DNA from: M55B112 sp040880545 | GTDB lineage: Bacteria > Bacteroidota > Bacteroidia > Bacteroidales > GCA-2748055 | DNA: 64,000 nucleotides | Assembly: GCA_040880545.1 (NCBI GenBank) | Contig: JBBDIE010000150.1 | Span: 21,451 to 85,450 of the forward strand | Direction: 5' to 3' | Part shown: positions 1-9,666 of the stretch, piece by piece | Layout: the number at the start of each line of letters is the position of its first letter | Numbering within the stretch: position 1 is the stretch's first letter | Notes under the pieces: generated by a model | Seen by the model: only the letters and a program-made list of their open reading frames with translations | The model's database searches: none | What the model was told of the DNA's origin: nothing | Translations under genes and position numbers: made by a program

Positions 1-674
1 GCACGGTACTGCTGGGAAGTGCAATCGGCTTACTGATCAGATCGAAACTTCCAGAGCGATTTACAAAAATCATGTTCCAGGTTTTTGGCCTTTTTACAAT
101 CTTTCTTGGAGCTAAAATGGCCATGGAGACCAACAATATTATGGTGATGATCTTTAGTCTTTTACTGGGATCGTTACTGGGAGAATGGTGGAACCTTGAT
201 AAAGGGATGGAGAGGCTGGCTAATTTTATAAAAAAAAGGGCCAAATCAAATAATGAGCGATTTACCGAAGGTTTTGTAACGGCATTTCTTGTTTTTTGTA
301 TGGGATCCATGACCATTTTGGGTGCCATTGAGGAGGGATTGGGAGATAAGCCCAACCTGCTTCTCACAAAGTCATTAATGGATGGGTTTTCATCCATGGC
401 ACTGGCCTCAGTACTTGGAATTGGGGTCATGTTTTCGGTAGTCCCGCTGTTGATCTACCAGGGAGGACTAACAATTTTCGCATCCTATCTTACAAACATC
501 CTCTCCCCGGATGTGGTTTCGGAAATTTCAGCTGTGGGAGGAATTTTGCTGATGGGATTGGGCTTTGTTCTGATGGATGTCAAAAAGGTAAAAGTGATGA
601 ATATGCTTCCATCACTGGTTATCGTTGTATTTCTGGCAATCTGGCTTCCGCCGTTGATTGAAAAATTATTCTGA
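1..674 (+). CDS. DUF554 family membrane protein (5' truncated by window edge)
   Basis: The reading frame is open from base 3, and the residues before the first internal Met (TVLLGSAIGLLIRSKLPERF) are the conserved glycine-rich start of DUF554 (YqgA/YdfK-like) proteins, so the true start lies upstream of the window. About six hydrophobic segments are visible, including those around MVMIFSLLLGSLLGEWW and GGILLMGLGFVLMDV. The intact family is about 230 residues and this fragment has about 223, so only a few are missing. It is an inner-membrane protein of unknown, possibly transport, function. It converges on the murQ operon with 53 bp between the stops and shows no link to it. Confidence 0.85.
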   Translation, partial: TVLLGSAIGLLIRSKLPERFTKIMFQVFGLFTIFLGAKMAMETNNIMVMIFSLLLGSLLGEWWNLDKGMERLANFIKKRAKSNNERFTEGFVTAFLVFCMGSMTILGAIEEGLGDKPNLLLTKSLMDGFSSMALASVLGIGVMFSVVPLLIYQGGLTIFASYLTNILSPDVVSEISAVGGILLMGLGFVLMDVKKVKVMNMLPSLVIVVFLAIWLPPLIEKLF

Positions 675-727
675 AGATAAATTTTATTCGGACATTATGG
701 ACAGATACGCAACTTTATTGTTGGTCT

Positions 728-1594
728 TTACTTTGGCATGGTACCTGTAGACAAACTATCATTCTTTTCAAAAGTATCAAATACATTTCTGACAGATCCG
801 TGCAACAGCAATAGTCTTCTTGATTCTTCCGGTTCGAGTCCCAGTTCGTCCACGATCATTTTGGTCCCTCTTTCTATCAATTTCTGATTTGTGAGCTGCA
901 TGTCAACCATCTTATTCCCTTTCACTCTACCCAGTTTGATCATGGTAGTGGTTGTGAGCATATTCAAAATCAGTTTTTGTGCTGTTCCCGCTTTCATTCT
1001 TGTACTTCCGGTTACAAATTCCGGACCTACGATGGCTTCAATGGGAATATCCACGGATGCGGCCAGTTTTGTGTCCGGGTTGCAGGTGATACAGGCTGTG
1101 AACAGTCCGTTTTTCATCGCATCCTGAACAGCTCCGATGACATAGGGAGTTCCTCCTGATGCTGCAATTCCAAGAACGCTGTCGTTTTCGGTTGGTTTAA
1201 ACCTGGCCAGATCTTTCCAGGCCCCTGAGATATCATCTTCTGCCGATTCAATCGCCTTTCTGATGGCAAGATCACCTCCGGCAATAATTCCAATCACAAT
1301 ATCATAAGGAACTCCGAATGTTGGAGGAATCTCCGAAGCATCAAGTATTCCCAGCCGGCCACTTGTGCCGGCACCTACGTAAAACAGTCTGCCTCCTTTC
1401 AGCATTCGTGGTATGATCTTCTCAACTACCTGTTCAAGTACGGGTATAATTTTCTGAACAGCCATATGAACCGTTCCATCCTCCTTGTTTATATTTTCAA
1501 GCAGTTCAATCACGGTCATCTTTTCAAGATTATCGTAACGTGAGGATGCCTCTGTTTGGGATGTCATATTTTTTTTATTTTCTTTTGATTTCAT
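728..1594 (-). CDS. murQ: N-acetylmuramic acid 6-phosphate etherase MurQ
   Basis: MurQ cleaves the lactyl ether of MurNAc-6-phosphate to give GlcNAc-6-phosphate and D-lactate in the cytoplasm. The 288 residues match the family length. The SIS-fold motif FYVGAGTSGRLGILDASEIPP carries the glutamate matching the catalytic acid of the E. coli enzyme, and ESAEDD holds the second conserved glutamate. The C-terminal MQLTNQKLIERGTKMI stretch is also typical. The ATG overlaps the TGA of the upstream kinase (ATGA), indicating translational coupling. It is the last gene of the nine-gene minus-strand operon. Its D-lactate product connects it to the dehydrogenase at 29855. Confidence 0.96.
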   Translation of the reverse strand: MKSKENKKNMTSQTEASSRYDNLEKMTVIELLENINKEDGTVHMAVQKIIPVLEQVVEKIIPRMLKGGRLFYVGAGTSGRLGILDASEIPPTFGVPYDIVIGIIAGGDLAIRKAIESAEDDISGAWKDLARFKPTENDSVLGIAASGGTPYVIGAVQDAMKNGLFTACITCNPDTKLAASVDIPIEAIVGPEFVTGSTRMKAGTAQKLILNMLTTTTMIKLGRVKGNKMVDMQLTNQKLIERGTKMIVDELGLEPEESRRLLLLHGSVRNVFDTFEKNDSLSTGTMPK

Positions 1595-2430
1595 TTCTTA
1601 TGATAGTTAACCAGTTCATCGATGGGTGACGACAACACTGTAATTTTTTCTAAGTCCCATTTTTTCGATGTCTCTTCAAGAATATCTTTGAAGTGGTATG
1701 CAATGGAACCTGCAAAACCAATTTCATAGGAGGCATAGTTCTTATATTTTACAATATTTTTCCTGAAGAAATTATCGAAAGCCTCTTCCACGATGCTTTT
1801 TATCGATTCATGGTTAATATATTTTCTAATTATCCGGGAATAGGACGCAAGGTGCCTGGCTGGATATTCTTCACGATATACATTCTTAAGCACTGTGTGC
1901 ATCTCTATCTCCTCATTTTTCAATATCTCGTCGGCTAGTTTACCTGGTAGGGCTCTCTTAAATAGCGCATTAATGAAACGTTTGCCCATGTCAGTTCCGC
2001 TGCCTTCATCTCCCAGAATATATCCCAATGCCGGAATTTTTTCCCTGATAATCCCGTTATCGTACAGGCAGGAATTAGAACCGGTACCCAGAATGCAGGC
2101 TATTCCCTTCCCCTCTTTAAATAGTGCCCTTCCAGCTGCCAGCAGATCATCACCTACAAAAACCTCGCATTGGAAACCGAATCTACGGTGTAATGCCGAT
2201 TGCAAAATATATTCAGCATCGTTCCCGGTAATTCCCGCACCGTAAAAGAAAACCTGGCCCACCTTATCTTTTTTCCCTGTGAATTCCAACGATGCCAGCG
2301 TATCATCAATTTCATTTTCTGAACGATGATAGGGATTGATGCCCTTTGATGTTAGCGCAGAGACCTGACCATCCGGGGAAATCAACCTCCAGTCTGTTTT
2401 TGTGGAACCGCTGTCTGCAATTAATTTCAT
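1591..2430 (-). CDS. BadF/BadG-type amino-sugar kinase (MurNAc/GlcNAc kinase)
   Basis: ATPase of the BadF/BadG/BcrA/BcrD fold, 279 residues. The start LIADSGSTKTDWRLI is the phosphate-1 loop, and GIACILGTGSNSCLYD plus LGYILGDEGSGTDMG are the second phosphate and adenosine/substrate motifs of N-acetylglucosamine kinases in this family. Its position directly before murQ, with a 4-bp overlap, suggests it makes the MurNAc-6-phosphate that MurQ uses, as MurK kinases do elsewhere. Phosphorylation of GlcNAc is equally possible. It is not related to AnmK, so anhydro-MurNAc is probably not its substrate. The fold is clear and the sugar specificity is inferred from context. Confidence 0.88.
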   Translation of the reverse strand: MKLIADSGSTKTDWRLISPDGQVSALTSKGINPYHRSENEIDDTLASLEFTGKKDKVGQVFFYGAGITGNDAEYILQSALHRRFGFQCEVFVGDDLLAAGRALFKEGKGIACILGTGSNSCLYDNGIIREKIPALGYILGDEGSGTDMGKRFINALFKRALPGKLADEILKNEEIEMHTVLKNVYREEYPARHLASYSRIIRKYINHESIKSIVEEAFDNFFRKNIVKYKNYASYEIGFAGSIAYHFKDILEETSKKWDLEKITVLSSPIDELVNYHKK

Positions 2431-2458
2431 TTTAACTATCTATACTTTCTTGCCAGTA

Positions 2459-5400
2459 TTATTCAGTAATAATTACCGGTGTTATATGCACTCCCTTATC
2501 ATGAAATACCCGTACATAATAGATGGAACCGGTATTGAATTCGTTTGTCAGGATAGTAAAACCCGATGAATTTATATTGGTAGCATTGTTTAAATAATGA
2601 ACTTTTCCCAATATATCAGTTACTTCAATTTTTGTAAATCTGATATCAGGATTCAGCGCCCGTACATGTATCTCACCATTACTTGAAAATGTGGGATAAA
2701 CCGCTATATCATCACCCTGGAGCTTCCCAGATTGATCGTAAGATGTTCCCATGTCCGTCTCAAAAGTAATCATTGAACTGAAAATTCCTGCCCCAAAATC
2801 ATTTTTTGCCCTGATTCTCAGATAATAACTCGTTAGTGGATTCAGTGAAACAGAAATAGTGCCTGTTCCCGAAGTAGCATCGAATCTCTCCGAATGATCA
2901 ATATTTTCAAACGAACTTGATTGCGTCAATTCGATATATATGGAATCGGTATTATTGTCAGCCTCCCAGTCTATTGCGGGTTTTGTACTGACCTCAAATG
3001 ATAGATTTTGAGGTTTTGTAATAACCGGTCTTGTGGGATAACCGGTTTCAAAGGACCTTGTATCACTGAACGGACCTGTTCCATATTGACTTCTGGCCCT
3101 TACTCTCCAGTAATAGGTTCGGCTGCCTTCAATCTGTAAATCTGAAATTTCCATCTCCTTCCGGCTGATCCAGGCTGAATTGAAAATGATTGAGCTAAGG
3201 GCTTCATCAGGGGCTATCTGCAGTTCATAGGTGATTGTACCGGTCGTTGCAGTGGTATTCCATTCTAATTTATCAAATGAGGCAACCGTATTCAGATCGT
3301 CCGGCGCAACGATTATTGCCTGAGGAATTTCTCCTGCAGATGTTTTGAATGTATGGAATGTTGAAAAATCACTCTCACCGTATTCATTTTTTCCGGCTAT
3401 TCTAATGTAATACCAGGTATCTTTCTCCAGTTTGTTAGTAAGTTCTCCGGTACCTGCAGTTGCTTCAAATGACTCATCAGCCTGAATTGTACTGAAATTG
3501 TTTATGGTGGAAATTTGAATTCTTACAGTGTCTGTTACCTGACTGGCATTCCATTGAATTACCGGATTGGTGGAAGTATTCTGGGCCAGGTTAACCGGTT
3601 CGGATAGTACAGGTATGGCAGGGTATCCGGTTTGGAACATCCATGCCCCTGAAAATGGGCCGGTTGTTCCGTTTTTTGCCCTGACCCGCCAGTAATGGTC
3701 GGTTTCTCCTGCAAGACCGGCATTTTTGATCAGGAAAACAGTATCTGAGATCCAGTCCGATGTATGCTTAACCGTGCTAAAAGTACTTGTGGTCGCTATT
3801 TGTACCTGGTATAGCGGGTTTCCGGGATCAGCATTCCATGCCAACAGGGAATTAAGGCCGGTTACAGACTGGTCTGAAGGAGAAACAAGGTTGACGAACT
3901 GAACGTTTCCGTTAACGGTATATACGGCTGAAGGGGATCCCTCCTCACCATATGCATTGATACCGGTAACCACAATTTTGGACTGATTTGATATTACCAG
4001 TTTTGAGAGGGCAATGGACGTCTCAAAGGTAACGGCTCGCAGGTTGGCCGGATCATTGATTATTTGCTCATCAGTGAGATCCTCATCCGTGGCATATACA
4101 GCAAACCGGTCGTTTATACCGGGAGTGAAATCCCAGGCAAGATAGTATTCATCTCCCAAAGCTTCCTCAATTCTCATATTTTGGGGAACAGGTGGTGTAA
4201 TGCCACTTTTCCAGGTCATTTCAGGAACTATCGCAGGACGGGTATAGATGTATTGGGTCAGGTAATCTTTCAATCCGTTAATGAGTGTAATAAAGTTTGT
4301 ACGGAAGAATACACTACCCAATGCATTTTTATCATTTTTCAACCTTATGAGATTAATCTGAAGCCCTACCTGGCTTAATGTCCATTCAGCTACCGGATCA
4401 CCAGTACCTTTTAGGAGAGACTCTTCCATCACTGTCAGGTTGTCTGCTGTAGTCATTTCGGGCCAGTCAAAATAATTTTTGAATTCGTGTAACAGAGGAT
4501 CAGTATCCATTCCTTTTTTTAATTTGGGATCAGCCGGAAGTTTGTAAATAGCCATACCCGGATAGAGATGCCGGTTATTACTGAAACAGGAATCGGCCCA
4601 CCAGTTGGTCAGTGTTTCAAAATCCTGTGCACCGCCTGTGGGCCAATAGATTTGGGGGGTCAGATAATCTACTGTTCCATCCTGTAACCATGCAATGGGA
4701 TCACAGTAAATGGTCGAATACGAGTCGAGACCACTGATTCCCTGGGGCAATCCACTTTTATAGATACCAAAAGGACTTACACCAAAACGCACCGAAGCAT
4801 TTACATCCTGGATCGTCGTGTATACCGTATCCATCATTCTGTTCACATTATCCCTTCTCCAGTCACCCAATGACATTCCATTACCATAAGCGGTATATTC
4901 TGGCTCATCCAGTGAAGATGGGGTGCCGCCATATGCGTAAAAGTAATCGTCAAAATGTACCCCGTCAATGTTATAATTGGAAACGAGGTCCCTGACAACA
5001 TTACCGATGTACGACATCACTTCCGGGTTACCGGGATTAAGGATCTTTCTGCCGTTGTCGTATGCAATTGTCCATTCAGGATGTTCCATGTAGATATGGG
5101 TCGAATGGTAATATTCACCGCCATCATTACTGGAAGCATTAATTCTGTAAGGATTCAGCCAGGCATGAACCTCAATTCCCCTTTTATGCCCCTCCTCTAT
5201 GGCAAATTGCAGCGGGTCGTACCCCGGATCATCTCCCTGATTCCATGTAAGATAACGGGACCACGGTTCGTACGCAGACTGATATAAAGCATCGCATTCG
5301 GGCCTTACCTGAAGAAACACGGCATTTAAATTGGTCGATCGGATCATTTCAAACATGTTGATCAAATCGGTCTTTTGAGCTTCCGGATTATTCCTGTGCT

Positions 5401-5533
5401 CTGATTTCGGCCAGTCCAGATTTGATACCGTGGCGATCCAGGTACTCCGCATCTCACGTTTTGGCTCATCCTGTCCTTTAAGGAAGAGCGGTGTTATCAA
5501 CAAAAGACAGATATATATTATTCTATTTTTCAT
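2459..5533 (-). CDS. Secreted GHL10 (DigH/DUF187-type) glycan hydrolase with FnIII-like repeats and T9SS tail
   Basis: 1024 residues. A signal peptide (about 1-20, ending FLKGQ) is followed by a GHL10/DUF187 TIM-barrel domain (about 25-440) with the hallmark segments MRSTWIATVSNLDWP, NAVFLQVRPECDALY, HAWLNPYR, GVHFDDYFYAYGG, FGVSPFGIYK and YLTPQIYWP. E. coli DigH of this family cleaves peptide-free (denuded) peptidoglycan glycan. Residues about 450-930 are fibronectin-III-like modules, and four of them form a tandem duplicated A-B-A-B pair. The end resembles a T9SS type A sorting domain (IAVYPTFSSNGEIHV), so cell-surface exposure is expected. It lies between susD (101 bp) and the kinase (28 bp). 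The substrate is inferred from the family and from the murQ, amidase and kinase neighbours. Confidence 0.88.
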   Translation of the reverse strand: MKNRIIYICLLLITPLFLKGQDEPKREMRSTWIATVSNLDWPKSEHRNNPEAQKTDLINMFEMIRSTNLNAVFLQVRPECDALYQSAYEPWSRYLTWNQGDDPGYDPLQFAIEEGHKRGIEVHAWLNPYRINASSNDGGEYYHSTHIYMEHPEWTIAYDNGRKILNPGNPEVMSYIGNVVRDLVSNYNIDGVHFDDYFYAYGGTPSSLDEPEYTAYGNGMSLGDWRRDNVNRMMDTVYTTIQDVNASVRFGVSPFGIYKSGLPQGISGLDSYSTIYCDPIAWLQDGTVDYLTPQIYWPTGGAQDFETLTNWWADSCFSNNRHLYPGMAIYKLPADPKLKKGMDTDPLLHEFKNYFDWPEMTTADNLTVMEESLLKGTGDPVAEWTLSQVGLQINLIRLKNDKNALGSVFFRTNFITLINGLKDYLTQYIYTRPAIVPEMTWKSGITPPVPQNMRIEEALGDEYYLAWDFTPGINDRFAVYATDEDLTDEQIINDPANLRAVTFETSIALSKLVISNQSKIVVTGINAYGEEGSPSAVYTVNGNVQFVNLVSPSDQSVTGLNSLLAWNADPGNPLYQVQIATTSTFSTVKHTSDWISDTVFLIKNAGLAGETDHYWRVRAKNGTTGPFSGAWMFQTGYPAIPVLSEPVNLAQNTSTNPVIQWNASQVTDTVRIQISTINNFSTIQADESFEATAGTGELTNKLEKDTWYYIRIAGKNEYGESDFSTFHTFKTSAGEIPQAIIVAPDDLNTVASFDKLEWNTTATTGTITYELQIAPDEALSSIIFNSAWISRKEMEISDLQIEGSRTYYWRVRARSQYGTGPFSDTRSFETGYPTRPVITKPQNLSFEVSTKPAIDWEADNNTDSIYIELTQSSSFENIDHSERFDATSGTGTISVSLNPLTSYYLRIRAKNDFGAGIFSSMITFETDMGTSYDQSGKLQGDDIAVYPTFSSNGEIHVRALNPDIRFTKIEVTDILGKVHYLNNATNINSSGFTILTNEFNTGSIYYVRVFHDKGVHITPVIITE

Positions 5534-5634
5534 GTTCGATCAGTTAATACGCCTGTAGACAATCTTAATGCTATCGGAAATAATCCGCCAGCCTTTTAAT
5601 AACCCCGGGGTTTATTCATCGCCTGTTCTCCTTA

Positions 5635-7191
5635 TTAATATTCAATCGTTCCAAATTGCCTGCTCCACCAAACCTGCTGGTAATATGAATCCCCTCCCTG
5701 GTTGTCTGATGCCTCCTTATAGTTTGTATAATTTAAGTCCACTTCATCATCTGGATAGGGCAATCGTCCCGGCAAATAATTCCTTGGGACCTCAACCCAG
5801 TTTGCTTTGAGAATCTTCACACCGTCCAATTCAAGATCCCATTTGTGCAGTTTCGGGAAACCGGTCCTGCGGTATTCTGCAAAAGCTTCCCAGCCATTGA
5901 GATACAAGGAAATCCATTTTTGGGTGATGATTTGTTCCAGCGTATTATTAAACGCGCCACCCGTTGCTATAAATTCCTGAATTACTGAATCTGCAATTTC
6001 AAAGTATTCCAGCGCACTTTGCACTCCTTCCCGATACAGGTCCTCCGCAATATCTCCTTCGGACCAACCCCGGAATGCTGCCTCCGCACGCAGAAAACAA
6101 ACTTCAGTATAAGTTAACAGTGGATTTACAAAGGTAGGATTATCTGAGAAAAAAGGGCCAATATAAGAGGAACTTGAAACGCCCATCCCCATGGCCTGAT
6201 TCTCTTTCAGTGTAGCATTCATCAGGTTGGGCACTCCTGTGATCGTTGTATTATCAATTTCAATAGGTTGTGCATATATTTCCAGCCTTGGGTCGTTACT
6301 GTCCCTTAGTTGCCGCACCATCAGCTCACTAATCTTAGGCACACTGGTGCCTGTATTATCAGGATTGGTTGGATTCTTTGACCCGATATTCATCGCATAA
6401 TACGGACTCCACCAATCCTGTGATTCAATGTAAGAAAACAGGGCACTTTCCTCATTGGAGGAAATAAGATTGTTTTCTGCAATTATTTCATTTACAACAG
6501 CCTGATCTCCACTCCGGATGGCCATCCTGAGTCTGAGCGAATTTGCAAATTTAACCCACGAATCAATGTTTCCCTGGAAGAGCATATCATTTGAAAAGAA
6601 GATTTTATCCTTGTCAAATGAGGCCGCTGCATCCTTGAGAATGTCCATGAGATCGTTATATATGAACTCCTGGTTGTCATAACCTGGTGACTGGGATTCC
6701 TTGGTGTAGTCGTCCAGAATCTTCCATGCTTCTGAGTATGGGACATCACCCCATAGGTCAGTTACCCGTTGAAAATTATACGCTTTCCAAATCCTGACGG
6801 CCTGGTATTTATTTACCAAAGCAGGATCGTCTTTCAGCATATTCTCAAGTACAGTGCAGTTTAACAGTAAATCCGTATAAAAATATCTCCAGAGATTTTG
6901 TATTCTGTACTGATCGAAAAGCGTATACGGGGGCATGGTGGAATTGCCATATACAGCTGCCGTGTGCATGATCCATCGCTGCACGTAGGTTATATTGTAT
7001 GTTGAATAGATTCGGCCGCCACCTGAGCCGGCATATTCCCCCGCACCCTCTTTGACTACGTAATTGAATATGTAATCCACATCACTTGTTGCCGGATTAT
7101 TCGGGTTTTTATTTAGCTCTTCAAAATTATATGTACAGGATGTCATTGTGAACATGACGACCATTGCCAGAAAAATATATTTTATTTTCAT
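5635..7191 (-). CDS. SusD/RagB-family surface glycan-binding lipoprotein
   Basis: 518 residues with a lipoprotein signal peptide ending MTSC at about residue 19. The helical repertoire is that of the SusD-like_2 branch: the start FEELNKNPNNPATSD, a central ARLRMAIRSGDQAVV-like TPR region and the C-terminal EAFAEYRRTGFP motif. SusD proteins cap SusC transporters and capture oligosaccharides at the cell surface. It follows susC by 14 bp. With a peptidoglycan amidase upstream and a denuded-glycan hydrolase downstream, the likely ligand is peptidoglycan-derived glycan. That ligand is an inference, since SusD sequence alone does not give specificity. Confidence 0.93.
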   Translation of the reverse strand: MKIKYIFLAMVVMFTMTSCTYNFEELNKNPNNPATSDVDYIFNYVVKEGAGEYAGSGGGRIYSTYNITYVQRWIMHTAAVYGNSTMPPYTLFDQYRIQNLWRYFYTDLLLNCTVLENMLKDDPALVNKYQAVRIWKAYNFQRVTDLWGDVPYSEAWKILDDYTKESQSPGYDNQEFIYNDLMDILKDAAASFDKDKIFFSNDMLFQGNIDSWVKFANSLRLRMAIRSGDQAVVNEIIAENNLISSNEESALFSYIESQDWWSPYYAMNIGSKNPTNPDNTGTSVPKISELMVRQLRDSNDPRLEIYAQPIEIDNTTITGVPNLMNATLKENQAMGMGVSSSSYIGPFFSDNPTFVNPLLTYTEVCFLRAEAAFRGWSEGDIAEDLYREGVQSALEYFEIADSVIQEFIATGGAFNNTLEQIITQKWISLYLNGWEAFAEYRRTGFPKLHKWDLELDGVKILKANWVEVPRNYLPGRLPYPDDEVDLNYTNYKEASDNQGGDSYYQQVWWSRQFGTIEY

Positions 7192-7205
7192 AATGCTGGT
7201 ATCTT

Positions 7206-9655
7206 TTAAAATATAACTTTAATATTGAAGCCAACTGAACGTGTGGTTGGCATAGCGGCATATTCCTGGCCTAGTCCGTTATTGTTTGAGGTGAATGATG
7301 ATTCCGGATCTATATTGGGTACACCTGAATAGATGAGCCAGAGGTTTCGCCCGATCACAGCAAATGATGCACTTGAAATAAAGTTCGAACTAAACCAGCT
7401 TTCAGGAAAATTATAATTGATTGTTACATCACGCAATTTCACGTAAGAAGCATCATATACATCCAGTTCGGCAATGCCTCCCCATTTTCGCTGGTGGAAA
7501 TAGACCTGAGGATCAATCCCTTTAGTATTTTCACTTCCATCCTCAAAAACACCATCAGCTACGTAGCCAACGGGCTCAGAACCTTCCGGATCGAACATCT
7601 GTTTATCGCTTTCGTCCAGCATGGGTGTTCCATCCTCGTTATAGCGGCCGGTACGACCCGCTAACCGTTCTGCATTCGTTGCGGCATACCAGGACTCACG
7701 GCCTTCCAGTGTTTCCGTAAATTGCCCGTTATCCAGCCCATATTTGTTGGTTTTTGAAAAAATACTTCCTCCCCTGGATACCCCTATTGAAAATGAGAAG
7801 GAGAGATCTTTATACCTGAATAAATTTGTTAATCCACCGGTCCAATCTGGCGTTATATTGCCAATTACACCACGTTCTTCCATGATGTAGAGTCCGTCAT
7901 CTCCTACCATCGGACGTCCGTTACTGGGATCATCAATAATGTTGCCTTCTGTGTCGGTCTTGTAAAACCGTTTGAGCCTGGTGCCGATGATCTCACCATA
8001 GGGTCTGCCTGGTATGGCAACGATATCCACCTGGCTTTCATTGGTAATTGTCAACTGTGTTAGTCCATCCTTCAGGTACTCTACTTCGTTTCTGTTCTTT
8101 GCAAAGTTCACATTCATGGTCCATTCAAAATCGCTTGATCGTAATGGTGAAATGGTCGACTGAATTTCTATTCCCTTATTGGATATTGCTCCGCCATTTG
8201 TCAGAATACTGGCAAAACCGGAAGTTTTGGAGAGTTCAGCCGTTAAAATTTGATTGTAAGTGACTTCGTCATAATAGGTGATATCAAAACTCAACCTGTT
8301 CATAAAAAACCGGAGATCTGTACCCACTTCCCAGGAAGTATTTTGTTCGGGTCCCAATTCAGGATCGGTAGCTGAATTCCTCAGATATACAGCAGGAACT
8401 TCTCCATATTGCTGGTTTATGAATTGATGGGACAGCATGTGTGGATCCGTATCATTTCCAACACCGGCCATGGAAAACCGTACTTTACCGAAACTCAGCA
8501 GATTATTTTCTAATCCGAAGGCATCAGAAAAAATAAAACTGGTGTTCAGGGAAGGGTAGAAATAGGAATTTTTATCCACTGGCAATGTGGACGTCCAGTC
8601 GTTACGGCCTGTAAGTTCCAGGAATAACCAGGATTTGTAACTTAAATGAACTGATCCGTAAAGCCCCTGATTGATCTTTTGACGCTTACTTGTTCCTGCT
8701 GAAGTTTCTGCAGGATATTTGGGATTGTTCAGTGAAAAGAAATTGGGTACCGCAAGTCCGTTGATCGATGTGGATTGATAATCAACCTCATAGGTTTCGT
8801 AGGCGCCTCCTGCATTAACATTCAGTTCAATATCGTTGGAAAATTTTTTGTGCGCTGTAAATAAAAAATCATGGTTCAATGCACGGTAATTGATCCACCT
8901 TTCCGTGTAGGATCCTTCACCGTTTGCCCTGAGGGCATTGTTTGCGATTCTCAGGTATCTTTTAGATTTATAGGTATCCATACTGGATCTTGCATACCCT
9001 GTTAGCCAGGGTGTGATTTTCAGATCAATTTTTGCATATCCCTGGAACTGATCCTTGTTGTCGTTATTGTAATTTTCATAGGCTTCCCAATAGGGGTTCG
9101 TGTGCCAGGAATCGGAAAAATACCAGTTCTGCTCCCTGCCACCTGCACTTTTATAATCCTCCCTCAGTGTATTGATATTAATACTGCGGGGCATCCAGAT
9201 AAATGTTCTGGCACCGGTCCTTGAGTCTCCCTGTCCGACCCGGTTAAAAGCATCTTCGCGGATATAATTGCCTTTAAAACTGAAGCCAATGTATTTGTTC
9301 AGGGTCGAATTCATATTGTAATTGATACTTTTCCTGTCATAATGACTGTTAGGTTTGAGTCCATCGTTATTCACGGTTCCGGCAGAGAATCTCCAGTTGG
9401 TTTTTTCATTGCCCTTTTCCAACGCAATGGAGTTTGAAAGTGTGTATCCGTTATTGAAATAATTCTGGACATTATTCGGTTGGGGAGTGAGGGTTGTGAA
9501 TTCACCATTCCAGTTCAATACTTCCATGNNNNNNNNNNNNNNNNNNNNNNNNNNNNNNNNNNNNNNNNNNNNNNNNNNNNNNNNNNNNNNNNNNNNNNNN
9601 NNNNNNNNNNNNNNNNNNNNNNNNNNNNCAGTAAGAGAATTGATATTTTATTCAT
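7206..9655 (-). CDS. SusC/RagA-family TonB-dependent transporter, interrupted by a scaffold gap
   Basis: Residues read from 9528 down to 7206 (773 codons) are the outer-membrane barrel of a SusC-like TonB-dependent transporter, with family landmarks such as LELTGRNDWTSTLP, SFGKVRFSMAGVGNDTDP and the C-terminal barrel strand NIKVIF. On the other side of the 100-N gap, the bases before 9655 read MNKISILLL, the start of a signal peptide, 11 bp after the amidase stop. Both pieces belong to one gene. The missing part should hold the rest of the signal peptide, any CarboxypepD_reg-like domain and most of the plug, roughly 220-330 residues by family size. It forms a pair with the SusD downstream. 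Confidence 0.9.
9529..9628. other. Assembly gap (100 N) inside susC
   Basis: Exactly 100 consecutive Ns, the usual placeholder for a scaffold gap of unknown length. The flanking sequence shows the barrel part of a SusC gene on the left and its first nine codons on the right. The real gap is therefore probably several hundred bases, and the reading frame across it cannot be tested. Confidence 0.99.
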
Positions 9656-9666
9656 GTTTGGTAGAA

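Noticed and set aside
5596..5614. Near-palindrome AATAACCCCGGGGTTTATT between susD and the GHL10 gene
   Set aside because: It has no loop and no T-run, so it is not a good terminator, and it does not match the FadR-type motif. It may be a protein site, but there is only one copy.
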